This document shows positions 25,992 through 35,572 of a stretch of DNA of 64,000 nt, piece by piece; position 1 is the first letter of the stretch, and each line of letters starts with the position of its first letter. Made by a program: the position numbers and the translations under genes. The notes under the pieces are model-generated. The model searched no databases. It was not told the DNA's origin and saw only the letters and a program-made list of their open reading frames with translations. The stretch covers positions 310,001-374,000 of the forward strand of contig NZ_CP011504.1 in assembly GCF_001028665.1 (NCBI RefSeq). Reading direction: 5' to 3'. Source of the stretch: Burkholderia pyrrocinia (lineage in GTDB: Bacteria > Pseudomonadota > Gammaproteobacteria > Burkholderiales > Burkholderiaceae).

Positions 25992-28331
25992 TTACTCCGA
26001 AAATCCGAAATTCAATGTGTTCTTCACGTCGTTGAGCGGCACCGTGGACCACGTCGGGAATTTGAAACTACCGCCGGCGGCGTCGTTGACGGTCAGGTTA
26101 CCTTTCAATTCGATCTCGCCGGCAGGGCTTCCGAGAATGATCTTTCCGCCTGCCAGCTTGATATAGGCGCCCGCGCCGTCACCAATCGTGACGCCCTTGC
26201 GGCCCGTTATCGTGACTTCACCGTCCGACGAGCTCATCAGCATGTCCTGCATTGCCATCAGCTCCATACCGTCGCCTTGTGCCTGAATCTGTACCTTGCC
26301 CTTTGCCGCGAAGAGTCGGATTCCGAACTTTGCGGCGAGGAACGAAATCGCGTCGCCGGCCGCCACCGTGATGCGTTTCATCACGCCGATGTCGAGCCCT
26401 TCGCCGGCCGTCACGAACATCTGTTTGCGTGCAGCGATCTGAACGTGCTGCCCACTGGCGATGCCAACACCTTCTGGCGCGCTCGCAACAATGACTGGCT
26501 TCTGGAGGCGGCTAAGCTTTTGCTCGATCAGCACGCGTTGCTGGTTAGCCTCAGCCTGTAGTGCCTTGGCCGCGTTCGCGGCGTCATTGAGCGAACGCAA
26601 AATTTCTTCAGCCTGCGCGAACGTTGCGTCCGCGTTCTGCATGGCAAGCTGCTCGCCGGCCGCGCCTGGCTGTGCCTCGGCCGATACGAGCACCCCGTCT
26701 GCCGCCCTGATCGACGCGTGTCCATCGGTTGCAAGTTCGGCACCCGTTCCGCGAGCCTTGCGATCGGTATCCACCATGAAGCCGAGATTCAGTTGGCTCG
26801 CGCGGAACGGCGTGATCAGATGGACGTGTTCGTTGCTTTCCTTATCCTCCATCCGCAGCTCATTCCGCGCAGCAGTACGAATCAGGTTCCGCGTATGGTT
26901 CAGGTTGTTGACCAGATCCGGATGCACGCTGTCGTGCATCGCGCCGATAATCACCGGCCGATTCGGATCTCCGTCCGTATGGACAATAGCCACTTCCGCG
27001 CCATCGATCAGCGGAAAGTGATGCCCATAGTTGTCGCCGCTATACGGTTTCGCAAACCGCACCGGGCGGCTCGTTCCACCCGGGCTCCATTCATCGAGAT
27101 CGAACGGCAGCTTGATCACGTACCAGCCCTGCTCGGTCAGATACGCATACTTGTAATTCCCCGGCGACGTAATCCGTGCCGGCAAGATCCCGTCGACCAC
27201 CGGCCGCGAAACCAACGCCATCGGCGTACGCCACACGCGATCCGACGGAATCCCCTCGAACGCCACCCAATACGCCTCGCTGCGCCCGCCGTGCGACTCG
27301 ACTGACGTCACGAAAATCCCGTGCTTCGCATCGACCGGATTCGGCGCGACCCGCATCACCTCGCCGGCTTCGAGCCAGAATGGATTGCCCGTCCCCTTGA
27401 AGATGATCTGTCCGGCCAGATAAGCCTCGTGCCGCAACCGGGCTACGCGCGTGCCTTCCTCCGGCGTCTCGTAATGTTCGCCCCAGCGATAATCGACTGA
27501 GTTCGTCGTCTTGTCGTCACGCGCGGCGTTTTCCTCGACAAGTAGCGACACCCCCGCCTGCCGATGGTTGTAGTCATGCAATCGCACCGTTTCCGGCACA
27601 CGCTGCATTTCACGCCCAAGCATCTTGATCGCGTCGGCCCCGACGCTCTCCAGCCCCGAATCACGACGATAGGGAACCGTGCGCTGCTTGCGCGCATAGG
27701 CATCCAGATCGTCGCCGAACACGACCACCGCGCGATCCTTCTTCTGTTCCCACCGGAACCATATCCCTGCCTCGGCGCAGATACGCCGGATGAAGGCGAA
27801 CGTGGTCTCTCGATACTGCGTCACGTACTCGCGACGCTTGTACTCGCCTCGCAACTGGAACTGAAAATCGACGCCCGCGCGATACCCGTAATGCCGCAAC
27901 GTATCGGTCACGATCTCTTCGACCGACTGCTTCTGAAACAGCCGGCTGGTCACCCCGCGATCGAGATCCGCCAATGTCGGCTCCAGCACGACTCGATAGT
28001 GCGTCTCATCAGCCGACGTCCCGAGCTCGTCGAACCGGGTGATGATCCCGTGCACCGTATATGCCGGCGGCTTCGTGCTGAACTGTCCGGCGTTCTCCCC
28101 GAACATCTTCTGCAGATACCCCATGTCCGGATCGACCGGATCGACGATGAACTTCGCCGGTCGCCCCAGCACCTGATCCATCGGAATGCCCGCGACCGGG
28201 CTTGTGAATTCGATCTCGTACCGGTACAGCTCGCTGATCCGGTCCAGCCCGGTGAAAGTCAGGATCGAGAACGGCGCCGGATGTGGCGCCAGTTTCAATT
28301 CATAAGCCTGCGAAGGCAGAATCATCGACAT
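25992..28331 (-). CDS. vgrG: T6SS spike protein VgrG
   Basis: A 779-residue TssI protein. An N-terminal gp27-like domain (YELKLAPHPAPFSILTFTGL, LYRYEIEF) is followed by the gp5-like OB fold near residues 375-470 (ARITSPGNYKYAYLTEQGWY, HTDGDPNRPVIIGAMHD). A C-terminal DUF2345/T6SS_Vgr beta-helix region comes next (GITIG-type repeats; VTITGRKGVTIGDGAGAYIK). There is no C-terminal enzymatic extension; its cargo is the effector encoded 8 nt downstream. The ATG at 28331 is chosen over one 24 nt upstream because the conserved start is MILPSQAYEL. The last 27 residues are the part duplicated in the relic at 22105-22188. Confidence 0.93.
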   Translation of the reverse strand: MSMILPSQAYELKLAPHPAPFSILTFTGLDRISELYRYEIEFTSPVAGIPMDQVLGRPAKFIVDPVDPDMGYLQKMFGENAGQFSTKPPAYTVHGIITRFDELGTSADETHYRVVLEPTLADLDRGVTSRLFQKQSVEEIVTDTLRHYGYRAGVDFQFQLRGEYKRREYVTQYRETTFAFIRRICAEAGIWFRWEQKKDRAVVVFGDDLDAYARKQRTVPYRRDSGLESVGADAIKMLGREMQRVPETVRLHDYNHRQAGVSLLVEENAARDDKTTNSVDYRWGEHYETPEEGTRVARLRHEAYLAGQIIFKGTGNPFWLEAGEVMRVAPNPVDAKHGIFVTSVESHGGRSEAYWVAFEGIPSDRVWRTPMALVSRPVVDGILPARITSPGNYKYAYLTEQGWYVIKLPFDLDEWSPGGTSRPVRFAKPYSGDNYGHHFPLIDGAEVAIVHTDGDPNRPVIIGAMHDSVHPDLVNNLNHTRNLIRTAARNELRMEDKESNEHVHLITPFRASQLNLGFMVDTDRKARGTGAELATDGHASIRAADGVLVSAEAQPGAAGEQLAMQNADATFAQAEEILRSLNDAANAAKALQAEANQQRVLIEQKLSRLQKPVIVASAPEGVGIASGQHVQIAARKQMFVTAGEGLDIGVMKRITVAAGDAISFLAAKFGIRLFAAKGKVQIQAQGDGMELMAMQDMLMSSSDGEVTITGRKGVTIGDGAGAYIKLAGGKIILGSPAGEIELKGNLTVNDAAGGSFKFPTWSTVPLNDVKNTLNFGFSE

Positions 28332-28363
28332 GGAATCTCTCGGTTGCGCGAGCATGCGGCACG

Positions 28364-28384
28364 CCGGGGCGACTTTCGCCCCGG
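28364..28384. terminator. Hairpin between tssC and vgrG
   Basis: CCGGGGCGA (28364-28372) pairs perfectly with TCGCCCCGG (28376-28384) across a 3-nt loop. There is no T-run on the minus strand, so it more likely attenuates or stabilises the tssBC message than ends it, since vgrG has no other obvious promoter nearby. Confidence 0.4.
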
Positions 28385-28410
28385 GGGCGCCTCATGGAAC
28401 TAACGCCTGA

Positions 28411-29961
28411 TCAGTTCTTGGCCTTCGGCATCTGCGACACGAGCGACAGCCCGATGTCCATCCCTTCGACCTGGAAGTGCGGCACGATGAACAGCTTGAT
28501 CCGGAAGAAGCCCGGGTTGTCGTCGATATCCTCGACCGTCACCTTCGCATCGCGCAGCGGGTGCGACGCCTGCAACTCGTCGCCCGGATCCTTCATCTCG
28601 GTCACGAGCCCCTTGATCCAGCCGTTCAGTTCGAGTTCGAGCAGACGGCGATCCTTGGTCGTACCGATGTTTTCGCGCTGAATCAGCTTCAAGTAGTGCG
28701 CGATGCGCGACAGCAGGAAGATGTACGGCAGCCGCGCGTTGATGCGGCTGTTCGCCGTGGCTTCCTTCGTCTCGTACAGCGCAGGCTTCTGCGTCGAGCT
28801 CGCGGAGAAGAAGCACGCGAAGTCGTGGTTCTTGTAGAACGACAACGGGATGAAGCCGAGATTCGCGAATTCGAATTCTCGCGTTTCCGGGATCAGCACT
28901 TCGGTCGGAATCTTCGGCTGATAGCCGGTACCGAGGTCGTACAGGTGGACCGGCAGATCCTCGACCTTCCCGCCCGCCTGCGGCCCGCGAATCTGCACGC
29001 ACCAGCCGTTGCTGACGAAGCTGCGCACCATGTTCGCCGCGAACGCAAACGATGCGTTCATCCACAGATACTTGTTGTGATCGGGGCCCTTGACCGCTTC
29101 CTCGTAGTTGAACGCCCGCACCGGCGCCGTATCCTTGCCGTACGGCAGGCGGCCGAGCACGCGCGGCATCGTCAGGCCGACGTAGCGCGCGTCGTCGGTA
29201 TCGCGGAAGCTCTTCCACTTGATGTATTCGGCGCGATCGAAGTAATTGCCGATGTCCTGGATCGCCGCCACTTCCTCCATCGACTGCTTGCCGAAGAACG
29301 CCGGCCCGACCGAGCCGATGAACGGCATGTGCGCGGCGGCGGCGACCTTCGATATGTTCCGCAGCAGCGCAACATCCATCGGCGAATTCGCAAACTCGAA
29401 GTCGCTGATCATCGCGCTGATCGGCTGGCCGCCCGGCGTGTCGTATTCCTCGATGTACGTGAGGCGATACAGGCCGCTCTGGATCAGTTCAGGCGTGTCC
29501 TCGAAGTCGCGCTGCAGCGCATCCTTCGACACGTCCAGCACCTCGATTCGCGCGTTCTTGCGGAAATCGGTACGGCTCACGAGCATCTTCAGGCCGCGCC
29601 AGCGTGCTTCGAGCGCCTGAAATTCCGGCGCATGCATCACCGCGTCGAGCTGGCGGCCGATCTGCCGGTCGATCTGGCCGATATGGAAGTCGAGCAGCGA
29701 CTTGTCCAGCCGGTCGACCGGCTGGCTCGCCTTCGCGACGAGCTCGAGGAACGCGCCCATTCCGCGCGCGATGCGCTCGTCGGCCGACGCCTCGGACAGC
29801 ATGTCGTTGTCGCGGAACGCCTCGAGCGGGCGTGCTTCGTTGACGGGCTTCAGGTTGATCTTGCTGCACAGCGATGCATAGACGCTGTCGATATCCCCAT
29901 GCGGGACGTCCAGCACGACGGTCTCGGTCGCGCCAGTCTGCTGCGTTTCAGTGGATTTCAT
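28411..29961 (-). CDS. tssC: T6SS contractile sheath large subunit TssC
   Basis: A 516-residue VipB/TssC (EvpB) protein that polymerises with TssB into the contractile sheath. Family stretches include LDFHIGQIDRQIGRQLDAVM, EARWRGLKMLVSRTDF, GRLPYGKDTAPVRAFNYEE and the C-terminal GDELQASHPLRDAKVTVEDI. The ATG at 29961 is used; the frame is open further upstream without support. It lies 73 nt after tssB and 79 nt before vgrG, so it is the second gene of the minus arm. Confidence 0.94.
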   Translation of the reverse strand: MKSTETQQTGATETVVLDVPHGDIDSVYASLCSKINLKPVNEARPLEAFRDNDMLSEASADERIARGMGAFLELVAKASQPVDRLDKSLLDFHIGQIDRQIGRQLDAVMHAPEFQALEARWRGLKMLVSRTDFRKNARIEVLDVSKDALQRDFEDTPELIQSGLYRLTYIEEYDTPGGQPISAMISDFEFANSPMDVALLRNISKVAAAAHMPFIGSVGPAFFGKQSMEEVAAIQDIGNYFDRAEYIKWKSFRDTDDARYVGLTMPRVLGRLPYGKDTAPVRAFNYEEAVKGPDHNKYLWMNASFAFAANMVRSFVSNGWCVQIRGPQAGGKVEDLPVHLYDLGTGYQPKIPTEVLIPETREFEFANLGFIPLSFYKNHDFACFFSASSTQKPALYETKEATANSRINARLPYIFLLSRIAHYLKLIQRENIGTTKDRRLLELELNGWIKGLVTEMKDPGDELQASHPLRDAKVTVEDIDDNPGFFRIKLFIVPHFQVEGMDIGLSLVSQMPKAKN

Positions 29962-30034
29962 CTCGGGTCCTGTCTGCGATCGAATCGCTACGATGTTGCG
30001 GAATGCGCTGAACGCGCGCTTTGCCCAGCGTCGT

Positions 30035-30547
30035 TCACGCATGCCCTTCCGGCTGCGTCGCGGCGGTCGCGATCTGCGCGAGTTCGCCACGGAGCTTCGC
30101 GGACAGGCGGTCGTCCTTCAGCACCTTCTCGAACTCCCGACGGAACGTGCCGTTGTCGAGCAGGTTCGATTTCAGGTCGCGCAACAGATTGCGCATCGCG
30201 AGCAGCGCCTGAAGCTCGGGAATCTGGCGCGCCACCTGCTCGGGCTCGAAATCCTTGATCGATCGGAACGACAGGTTGACGGGCAGCTCCGAACCGTCGC
30301 CGGCCAGCGTGTTGTCCGCGGCGATCCTGAGATCCGGCGCGTAATCGGCCAGCACGGCGTCGAAGTTGTTCTTGTCGATGTTCACTTTCTTCCGCTCGGC
30401 CAGCGGCGCCTGCTCGCGGCCGGCGCTGAAGTCGCCGGCCACCAGCAGCTTCAGCGGCAGCTCGACCTTCTTTTGCGCCCCACCGGTATGCAGATCAAGG
30501 GTGATCGACACCCGGCTCTTCGGGATCTCTCGCTGAAAGCTATCCAA
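30035..30547 (-). CDS. tssB: T6SS contractile sheath small subunit TssB
   Basis: A 170-residue VipA/TssB sheath protein, with the family pattern QREIPKSRVSITLDLHTGGA and KKVELPLKLLVAGDFS. The start is a TTG at 30547: AAGGAG ends 6 nt before it, and the TTG gives exactly the family N-terminus, while no ATG fits. It is the first gene of the minus-strand arm, facing tssK across a 574-bp AT-rich region. Confidence 0.93.
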   Translation of the reverse strand: MDSFQREIPKSRVSITLDLHTGGAQKKVELPLKLLVAGDFSAGREQAPLAERKKVNIDKNNFDAVLADYAPDLRIAADNTLAGDGSELPVNLSFRSIKDFEPEQVARQIPELQALLAMRNLLRDLKSNLLDNGTFRREFEKVLKDDRLSAKLRGELAQIATAATQPEGHA

Positions 30548-31121
30548 TTCGTTCTCCTTATCTCAGGAAGCTTGAAGACTCCGCGATGCGCACCCGCAAC
30601 CGCTGGTGCACCGTCGTTCACGTCACCTTTGCTCAACCCCGCAACACATATTGACGGACGACCGAATCGGATATTCGCGGCACGACATCCGATTCAGGCG
30701 GCAAAAAATATCATGCCCTTTCACATGAAGTAAACCACCAAAACCAAAAATCGATCGCCAACCACACGCGGAATTTACAAAATAGGACAAGTCCGAATAA
30801 ATAATCCAGCCACCCGCCCCGCCGGGTCGAGATCAGCCCGAATACAAAACCAATTTCAAATAGCAAAACCATCAATCCAAAACATTGATTTTTATACAAA
30901 AATATCCAATTCGAAAATTTCCACTATCCCAATAAAACCACGCACCCAAACTCCCTCACCCGCAAAATCCATCCACCCGCGCAATCTCAAAATAAATCAC
31001 TCAAATATCTCAATCCAAATGACACATTCGTTAAAGAATCACCCAATCCAGGGGTATACGAAATCAGAAAATACCGTATAGAATCGGCGCCTCATAATTC
31101 CTAATCGATATAGACCAAACC
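30548..31121. promoter_or_regulatory. AT-rich divergent control region between tssB and tssK
   Basis: This 574-bp non-coding stretch is strikingly AT-rich, with many A and AAA/CCA runs, against the GC-rich genes on both sides. It must hold the promoters of both T6SS arms. One clear palindrome is annotated separately at 30664-30695. I see no convincing sigma-54 -24/-12 pair and no persuasive ORF. The composition would suit silencing by an H-NS-like protein; that is inference. Confidence 0.6.
30664..30695. promoter_or_regulatory. Palindromic operator candidate upstream of tssB
   Basis: GAATCGGAT (30664-30672) and ATCCGATTC (30687-30695) are perfect 9-bp inverted arms with 14 bp between them, centred about 132 bp upstream of the tssB start. 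The spacing suits a dimeric regulator contacting successive major grooves. The regulator is unknown. Confidence 0.55.
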
Positions 31122-32471
31122 ATGCGGATCGAAAAGCCGCTCTGGCATGAAGGGCTGATTCTTACGCAGCAGCATTTCCAGCAGCAGGACCGCTGGAACG
31201 GGTTCGCGCTGCAACAACTGGCGTCGGCCATTGCCGTATCGCCTTGGGGAACGCTGAACGTCGACGTCGACGAAGAGGCACTGGCCTCCGGCCGCCTGAA
31301 GCTCACGCGGCTGCGGCTACGCTTCCCGGATGGCACGCCGGTCGACACGACCGTCGCCGACGCGCTGCCGCCCGCTCGCGACCTCATCAGCGAAATTCCC
31401 GCCGATACCCAGACCGTCGAGGTGCTCGCCGCGCTCGCGCTGCCCGATGCGAACGGCAGCAACTGCCGTTTCGACGAAACGGCGCTGGCCCGCCCGCGTC
31501 GCGCGTACCGCGAATTCGTGAAGGTGACGGACCTGAACGGAGCGGCGGAATCCGAAATCGCCGCCGAGCGCCACGCGGTCCGGTTGCTGTACGGCTATGA
31601 ATCGCACGCGGACGATACGACATGCGCGATAGCCCGCCTGACGCGCACGACGAGCGGCCAGTTCCAGATCGATCGCGGATATGTGCCGCCTTGCCTGTCG
31701 CTGTCGGGTCATGCACTGCATATCGAGCGCATCCGGCGGCTTGCGGATATCCTCGCCGCCAAAAGCGCGCTCCTCGGCGCGCGCCGCAGCGAGCGGATCG
31801 AGCAGGTGGCCGAATACGGTGTCGCCGACGTCCAGCTCTTCTGGCTCCTGCACTGCATTCATCAAGCGTGGCCGCAACTGCGCTTCCTCGCGTCGCATCC
31901 GGGGCAGCCCACGGATCGCCTGTACCAGGTACTCGCCCAGTTGGCAGGATCGTTGACCACGTTCTCGACGCGCGTGTCGCTGACCGACATCCCGCCTTAC
32001 GATCACGCCGCGGCACATGAGGTCTTCGCGACGCTCGAATCGCTGATCCGCGATCTGCTGGACGCGATCATCCCGTCGCGGGTCGTGTCGATCGGACTTT
32101 CGCACACGACGCCGACAACCTGGGCCGGCCAGTTCCGTGACGAGCGCATCGTCGAAGACGCGGCGGACTGGTACCTGTCCGTCAGCGCCGCGCTGCCGGC
32201 ATTCGAGCTCGTCGAACAATTTCCGCGCCTGTGCAAGATCGGTGCGCCGGACGACGTCGAGCACATCGTCAATTCCGCGGTGGCCGGCATTCCGCTCAAG
32301 GCCGTGCAGCGAGTGCCCGGTGCCATTCCGGTCCGGCTGGACAACCACTATTTCGCGCTCGATGCGCATGACGCCGCGCATGCGCGGATGCTCGCCGCAC
32401 GCGCGTGCCAGATCTATCTGCCCGCGTCGATTCCGGACGCGTCGATCGAACTCTATGCGGTGCTGCGCTGA
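31122..32471 (+). CDS. tssK: T6SS baseplate-to-membrane adaptor TssK
   Basis: A 449-residue TssK (VasE/ImpJ) protein linking the baseplate to the TssJLM complex. The N-terminus MRIEKPLWHEGLILTQQHFQ is diagnostic (the W.EG..L.PQHFQ motif). It is the first gene of the plus-strand arm, and its TGA stop shares one base with the tssL ATG. Length is normal. Confidence 0.94.
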   Translation: MRIEKPLWHEGLILTQQHFQQQDRWNGFALQQLASAIAVSPWGTLNVDVDEEALASGRLKLTRLRLRFPDGTPVDTTVADALPPARDLISEIPADTQTVEVLAALALPDANGSNCRFDETALARPRRAYREFVKVTDLNGAAESEIAAERHAVRLLYGYESHADDTTCAIARLTRTTSGQFQIDRGYVPPCLSLSGHALHIERIRRLADILAAKSALLGARRSERIEQVAEYGVADVQLFWLLHCIHQAWPQLRFLASHPGQPTDRLYQVLAQLAGSLTTFSTRVSLTDIPPYDHAAAHEVFATLESLIRDLLDAIIPSRVVSIGLSHTTPTTWAGQFRDERIVEDAADWYLSVSAALPAFELVEQFPRLCKIGAPDDVEHIVNSAVAGIPLKAVQRVPGAIPVRLDNHYFALDAHDAAHARMLAARACQIYLPASIPDASIELYAVLR

Positions 32472-33226
32472 TGAATGCCATCGTCTCCACTCGTCACGAA
32501 TCCGCGCTGCTGGCGCGGGAGCCATCGTCCGGCCGCTCGCCCCGGCCTTCGATGCGGGCGCTGCTGCGCGATACCGCGCTGCTCGTTACCCACCTGTCGA
32601 ACGGTGGGCAGATCGACAGCCACGAGAACCTGCGTCAGCAGTGCATCAGGCTCATCGCGCAGTTCGCGACGGCACTCGATGCGCAAGGAATCGCCGCCGA
32701 TATCCGGGACGACGCCGTCCTCGCTCAGTGCGGGCTGATCGATGAAGCGGCATTGCGTTACCTTTCCGCGTCGGACAAGGGGAACTGGGAGTCCCGACCG
32801 CTGCAGGTCGAGCGCTTCGGCACCCACGACGCGGGAACGCGCATCTACGAGCGCCTCGATCACCGGATGCGCGAACCCGCGCCGAACGTCGACCTGCTCG
32901 AATGCTATGCGGCCGTGCTCGGCCTCGGGTTCCGCGGCCGTTACGCTGCCCGTTCGGGCCTGTCGGCGGAAGCCCACGACGGCGAAGCGAAACGTCAGGC
33001 CGTGATCGCTGCGCTGGTCGCACGGATCGATCAGTTGCGACCGGCCGCGCAGCCGGGGTTCGTCACCGACCGCTCGAACGCGCGACTGATCGACCGGCTC
33101 AGGCGCCTGTCGCCGTGGGCGATTGCGGGAACGGCATGCGTGATCGCGATATGCGTGTGGTTCGCGTGGGATCGCATCCTCGACGCGGAACTGGCACAAC
33201 TCGTCCAGAAAGCGAAGCGGCCGTGA
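32471..33226 (+). CDS. tssL: T6SS inner-membrane protein TssL (DotU family)
   Basis: A 251-residue DotU-type protein with a cytoplasmic helical domain (ALLRDTALLVTHLSNGGQID, CGLIDEAALRYL, YAAVLGLGFRGRYA) and one C-terminal membrane helix at about 215-235. It forms the TssLM inner-membrane complex. It lacks the C-terminal OmpA extension found in some TssL proteins; that function is encoded by the next gene. The ATG at 32471 overlaps the tssK stop, and its own stop overlaps the next GTG as GTGA. Confidence 0.92.
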   Translation: MNAIVSTRHESALLAREPSSGRSPRPSMRALLRDTALLVTHLSNGGQIDSHENLRQQCIRLIAQFATALDAQGIAADIRDDAVLAQCGLIDEAALRYLSASDKGNWESRPLQVERFGTHDAGTRIYERLDHRMREPAPNVDLLECYAAVLGLGFRGRYAARSGLSAEAHDGEAKRQAVIAALVARIDQLRPAAQPGFVTDRSNARLIDRLRRLSPWAIAGTACVIAICVWFAWDRILDAELAQLVQKAKRP

Positions 33227-34986
33227 CTTCCGATACCGCTCTCCCGCCGGCGGCAACACGCGCCGACTCCGATGCCGCCCGCGCGGCCCTGTCGGGCCTC
33301 GGCTACCCGCTGCGCACCGTCGTGACGATATCGGCCGCATTGGCGCTTGCCGTCATCGGATGGGTTTTGCCCGTCGACCGCGGCGTCATGTGGGGATTGA
33401 TTGCGATCGTCGTCGCGCTTTCGGCGCTGATCGTCTGGTTGCATTCGCGCAGGTTGACGCATGCTCGCGAACGGAACGTGCACGTGCTTGGGCAACTCGG
33501 CGCGGCGACCGCCGACCTGCCCGTCGCGCTGCGCACCAGGATGCCGCTCGCCCTCGTCACCGGGGACGGCCTGCCCGCCCTGTTCGATCGCGACGCAACC
33601 CGGTCGCGTTTCGTCCACGTCGGCGACGGCGCCATCTGGTTACGGGCCGATCGCCCCCAGGATCTTCCCCGTCTTGCCGTCGCCGTCCGCCAGTGGCGGG
33701 ACGGTCATGCGCCCGATTGCGTCGTGTTGTCGGTCGCGCCGGGACTTCATGCGAACGACGATGTGTTGTCGCAAACGCTGCGCGTCATCCGGCAGGCGGT
33801 TGCAGACACGTCGCGCCTGCTTGGTGCGTCGCTGCCGGGCTACGTCGCGATCTATCAGCGGCTCTCCGATTCAGCCGTTTCAGCGGGGCAGGCGCCCCAG
33901 TGGTATGGCGTATCGGCAGGCTCGCCGATCGCGGATATGCACCGTTTCGACTCCGCGATCGACGCAGCCGAATCCGATGCCCTCCATGCCGACGGAAGCC
34001 ACGCAGTCGCGGCACGCGCCGCCGGCATCGGATCAATGATCGGATGGACTCGCCGCACCGTGTTCGACACGCTGACGGACCGACGCCAGCCTGCGTCGCC
34101 CTGGCCGTTGTTCGGCGCCGGCTGGATCGACCATGGCCCGGCGACGGGCCCCGGCAAGCCATGGGAACGTGAAGTCCGATCGTGCATCGGTATCGCGCCG
34201 GCCGCGCTATCTGCATCGCCTTCCCCATGGCCGCTGCCGCAGCCGCTGATCGATGCGATGCCGCGCCGGTCGTGGCGATCACCGCGCTTCACCGCGGTCG
34301 CGCATGTCGTCGCGATCGTTGCTTGCGCGGCAACAGTCGCCGTCTGCGGCGCCGCGAAAAACAACGAAACGCTGATGACCCGAATCGGCGAACACGTCGA
34401 GCGCTACAACCGCCTCCCCGCTGCGCAAGACGCCGCGAAGCGCGACGCGCTCGAATCCCTTTCGTCGGACCGCGACCAACTCGACCGGTATGCGCGCATC
34501 GGCGTTCCGCTCCGACTGTCGTTCGGCACATATCGCGGCGCTCGACTGCTGCCGATGCTCAACGACGCGATCGCCTCCTACGAACCGCCCGCGCCGCCGC
34601 CCGCCGTCGTCACGCTGGACAGCATGTCGCTGTTCGACAGCGGCAAAGCACAGCTGAAGCCGGGCACCACGCGCGCGATGGTCGATGCGCTCGAACTGAT
34701 CAAGGCGCATCCCGGCAAGCGCGTACTTGTCGCCGGTTATGCGGACGACCAGGGCCGCCCCGACCGCAACCTGAAGCTGTCGATCGACCGCGCGACCGCC
34801 GTGCGCGACTGGCTCGTCGATGCATCGGGCTTGCCGACGACGCAATTCGCGATTCAGGGCTATGGCGATACGCGACCGGTAGCGGACAACGCGACACCCG
34901 AAGGACGGGCGAAGAATCGTCGGGTCGAAATCACGCTGGTGCCCGATATGCCGGCGCCGTCCGCTTCGATCCGCACCGCGATGTAA
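33223..34986 (+). CDS. T6SS peptidoglycan anchor with OmpA-like C-terminus
   Basis: A 587-residue protein. Two N-terminal membrane helices (about 32-50 and 55-73) are followed by a ~280-residue cytoplasmic domain, a third helix at about 357-378, and a periplasmic OmpA/MotB-like peptidoglycan-binding domain (about 461-580; LFDSGKAQLKPGT, GYADDQGRPDRNLKLSIDRA, GDTRPVADNATPEGRAKNRR). This three-helix layout is that of the N-terminal part of TssM, joined to an OmpA tail. It presumably fixes the secretion complex to the cell wall, as TagL or OmpA-fused TssL do in other systems. The start is GTG at 33223 in a GTGA overlap with tssL. A hairpin terminator follows the stop. Confidence 0.82.
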   Translation: MTSDTALPPAATRADSDAARAALSGLGYPLRTVVTISAALALAVIGWVLPVDRGVMWGLIAIVVALSALIVWLHSRRLTHARERNVHVLGQLGAATADLPVALRTRMPLALVTGDGLPALFDRDATRSRFVHVGDGAIWLRADRPQDLPRLAVAVRQWRDGHAPDCVVLSVAPGLHANDDVLSQTLRVIRQAVADTSRLLGASLPGYVAIYQRLSDSAVSAGQAPQWYGVSAGSPIADMHRFDSAIDAAESDALHADGSHAVAARAAGIGSMIGWTRRTVFDTLTDRRQPASPWPLFGAGWIDHGPATGPGKPWEREVRSCIGIAPAALSASPSPWPLPQPLIDAMPRRSWRSPRFTAVAHVVAIVACAATVAVCGAAKNNETLMTRIGEHVERYNRLPAAQDAAKRDALESLSSDRDQLDRYARIGVPLRLSFGTYRGARLLPMLNDAIASYEPPAPPPAVVTLDSMSLFDSGKAQLKPGTTRAMVDALELIKAHPGKRVLVAGYADDQGRPDRNLKLSIDRATAVRDWLVDASGLPTTQFAIQGYGDTRPVADNATPEGRAKNRRVEITLVPDMPAPSASIRTAM

Positions 34987-35000
34987 CACGCGTTTTGGTT

Positions 35001-35025
35001 CCCGGGGCATCCGCCCCGGGTTTGT
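35001..35025 (+). terminator. Rho-independent-type terminator before hcp
   Basis: CCCGGGGC (35001-35008) and GCCCCGGG (35013-35020) form a perfect 8-bp stem with a 4-nt loop, followed by TTTGT. It separates tssK-tssL-OmpA from hcp and suggests that hcp can be transcribed separately. Confidence 0.6.
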
Positions 35026-35080
35026 CAGCGCCGGGCTCCGGTTCCGGCGATTCGCAGTACGAAGAAGAAGGAGTGAACAA

Positions 35081-35566
35081 ATGGCAATTCCGGCCTACAT
35101 GTGGCTCAAGGACGACGGCGGTGCGGACATCAAGGGTTCGGTGACCGTCCAGGATCGCGAAGGCAGCGTCGAACTGGTCGCGTTCGATCACGGCGTGCAC
35201 ATTCCGACCGACGGCAACACGGGCAAGCTCACCGGCACGCGCGTGCACAAGCCGATCACGCTGACGAAAGAGACGGACGCGTCGACGCCCTATCTGTACA
35301 AGGCCGTGACGAGCGGCCAGACGCTGAAGTCGGTCGAGATCAAGTGGTACAAGATCGACGACGCGGGCAAGGAGAAGGAGTACTTCAACACGAAGCTCGA
35401 CAACGTGAAGATCGTTGCCGTGAAGCCGAAGATGCTCGACATCAAGAACCCCGACTACGAGAAACACAACCATCTCGAAGACGTCGAACTGCGCTACGAG
35501 ACGATCACGTGGTCGTACAAGGACGGCAACATTATCCACAAGGACACGTGGAACGAACGTTCCTGA
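35081..35566 (+). CDS. hcp: T6SS inner tube protein Hcp (TssD)
   Basis: A 161-residue Hcp whose hexamers stack into the secreted tube. Family features are MAIPAYMWLKDDGGADIKGS at the N-terminus, HKPITLTKETDASTP in the middle and LEDVELRYETITWSYKDGNI near the C-terminus. AGGAG lies 7 nt before the ATG. Hairpins on both sides of the gene and its strong RBS fit the high, partly independent expression usual for Hcp. No C-terminal toxin fusion is present. Confidence 0.95.
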   Translation: MAIPAYMWLKDDGGADIKGSVTVQDREGSVELVAFDHGVHIPTDGNTGKLTGTRVHKPITLTKETDASTPYLYKAVTSGQTLKSVEIKWYKIDDAGKEKEYFNTKLDNVKIVAVKPKMLDIKNPDYEKHNHLEDVELRYETITWSYKDGNIIHKDTWNERS

Positions 35567-35572
35567 TGCGCT

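Noticed and set aside
30548..31121. Small ORFs (for example 30711-30899) in the T6SS control region
   Set aside because: No RBS and low-complexity translation from AT-rich DNA; better explained as a regulatory region.
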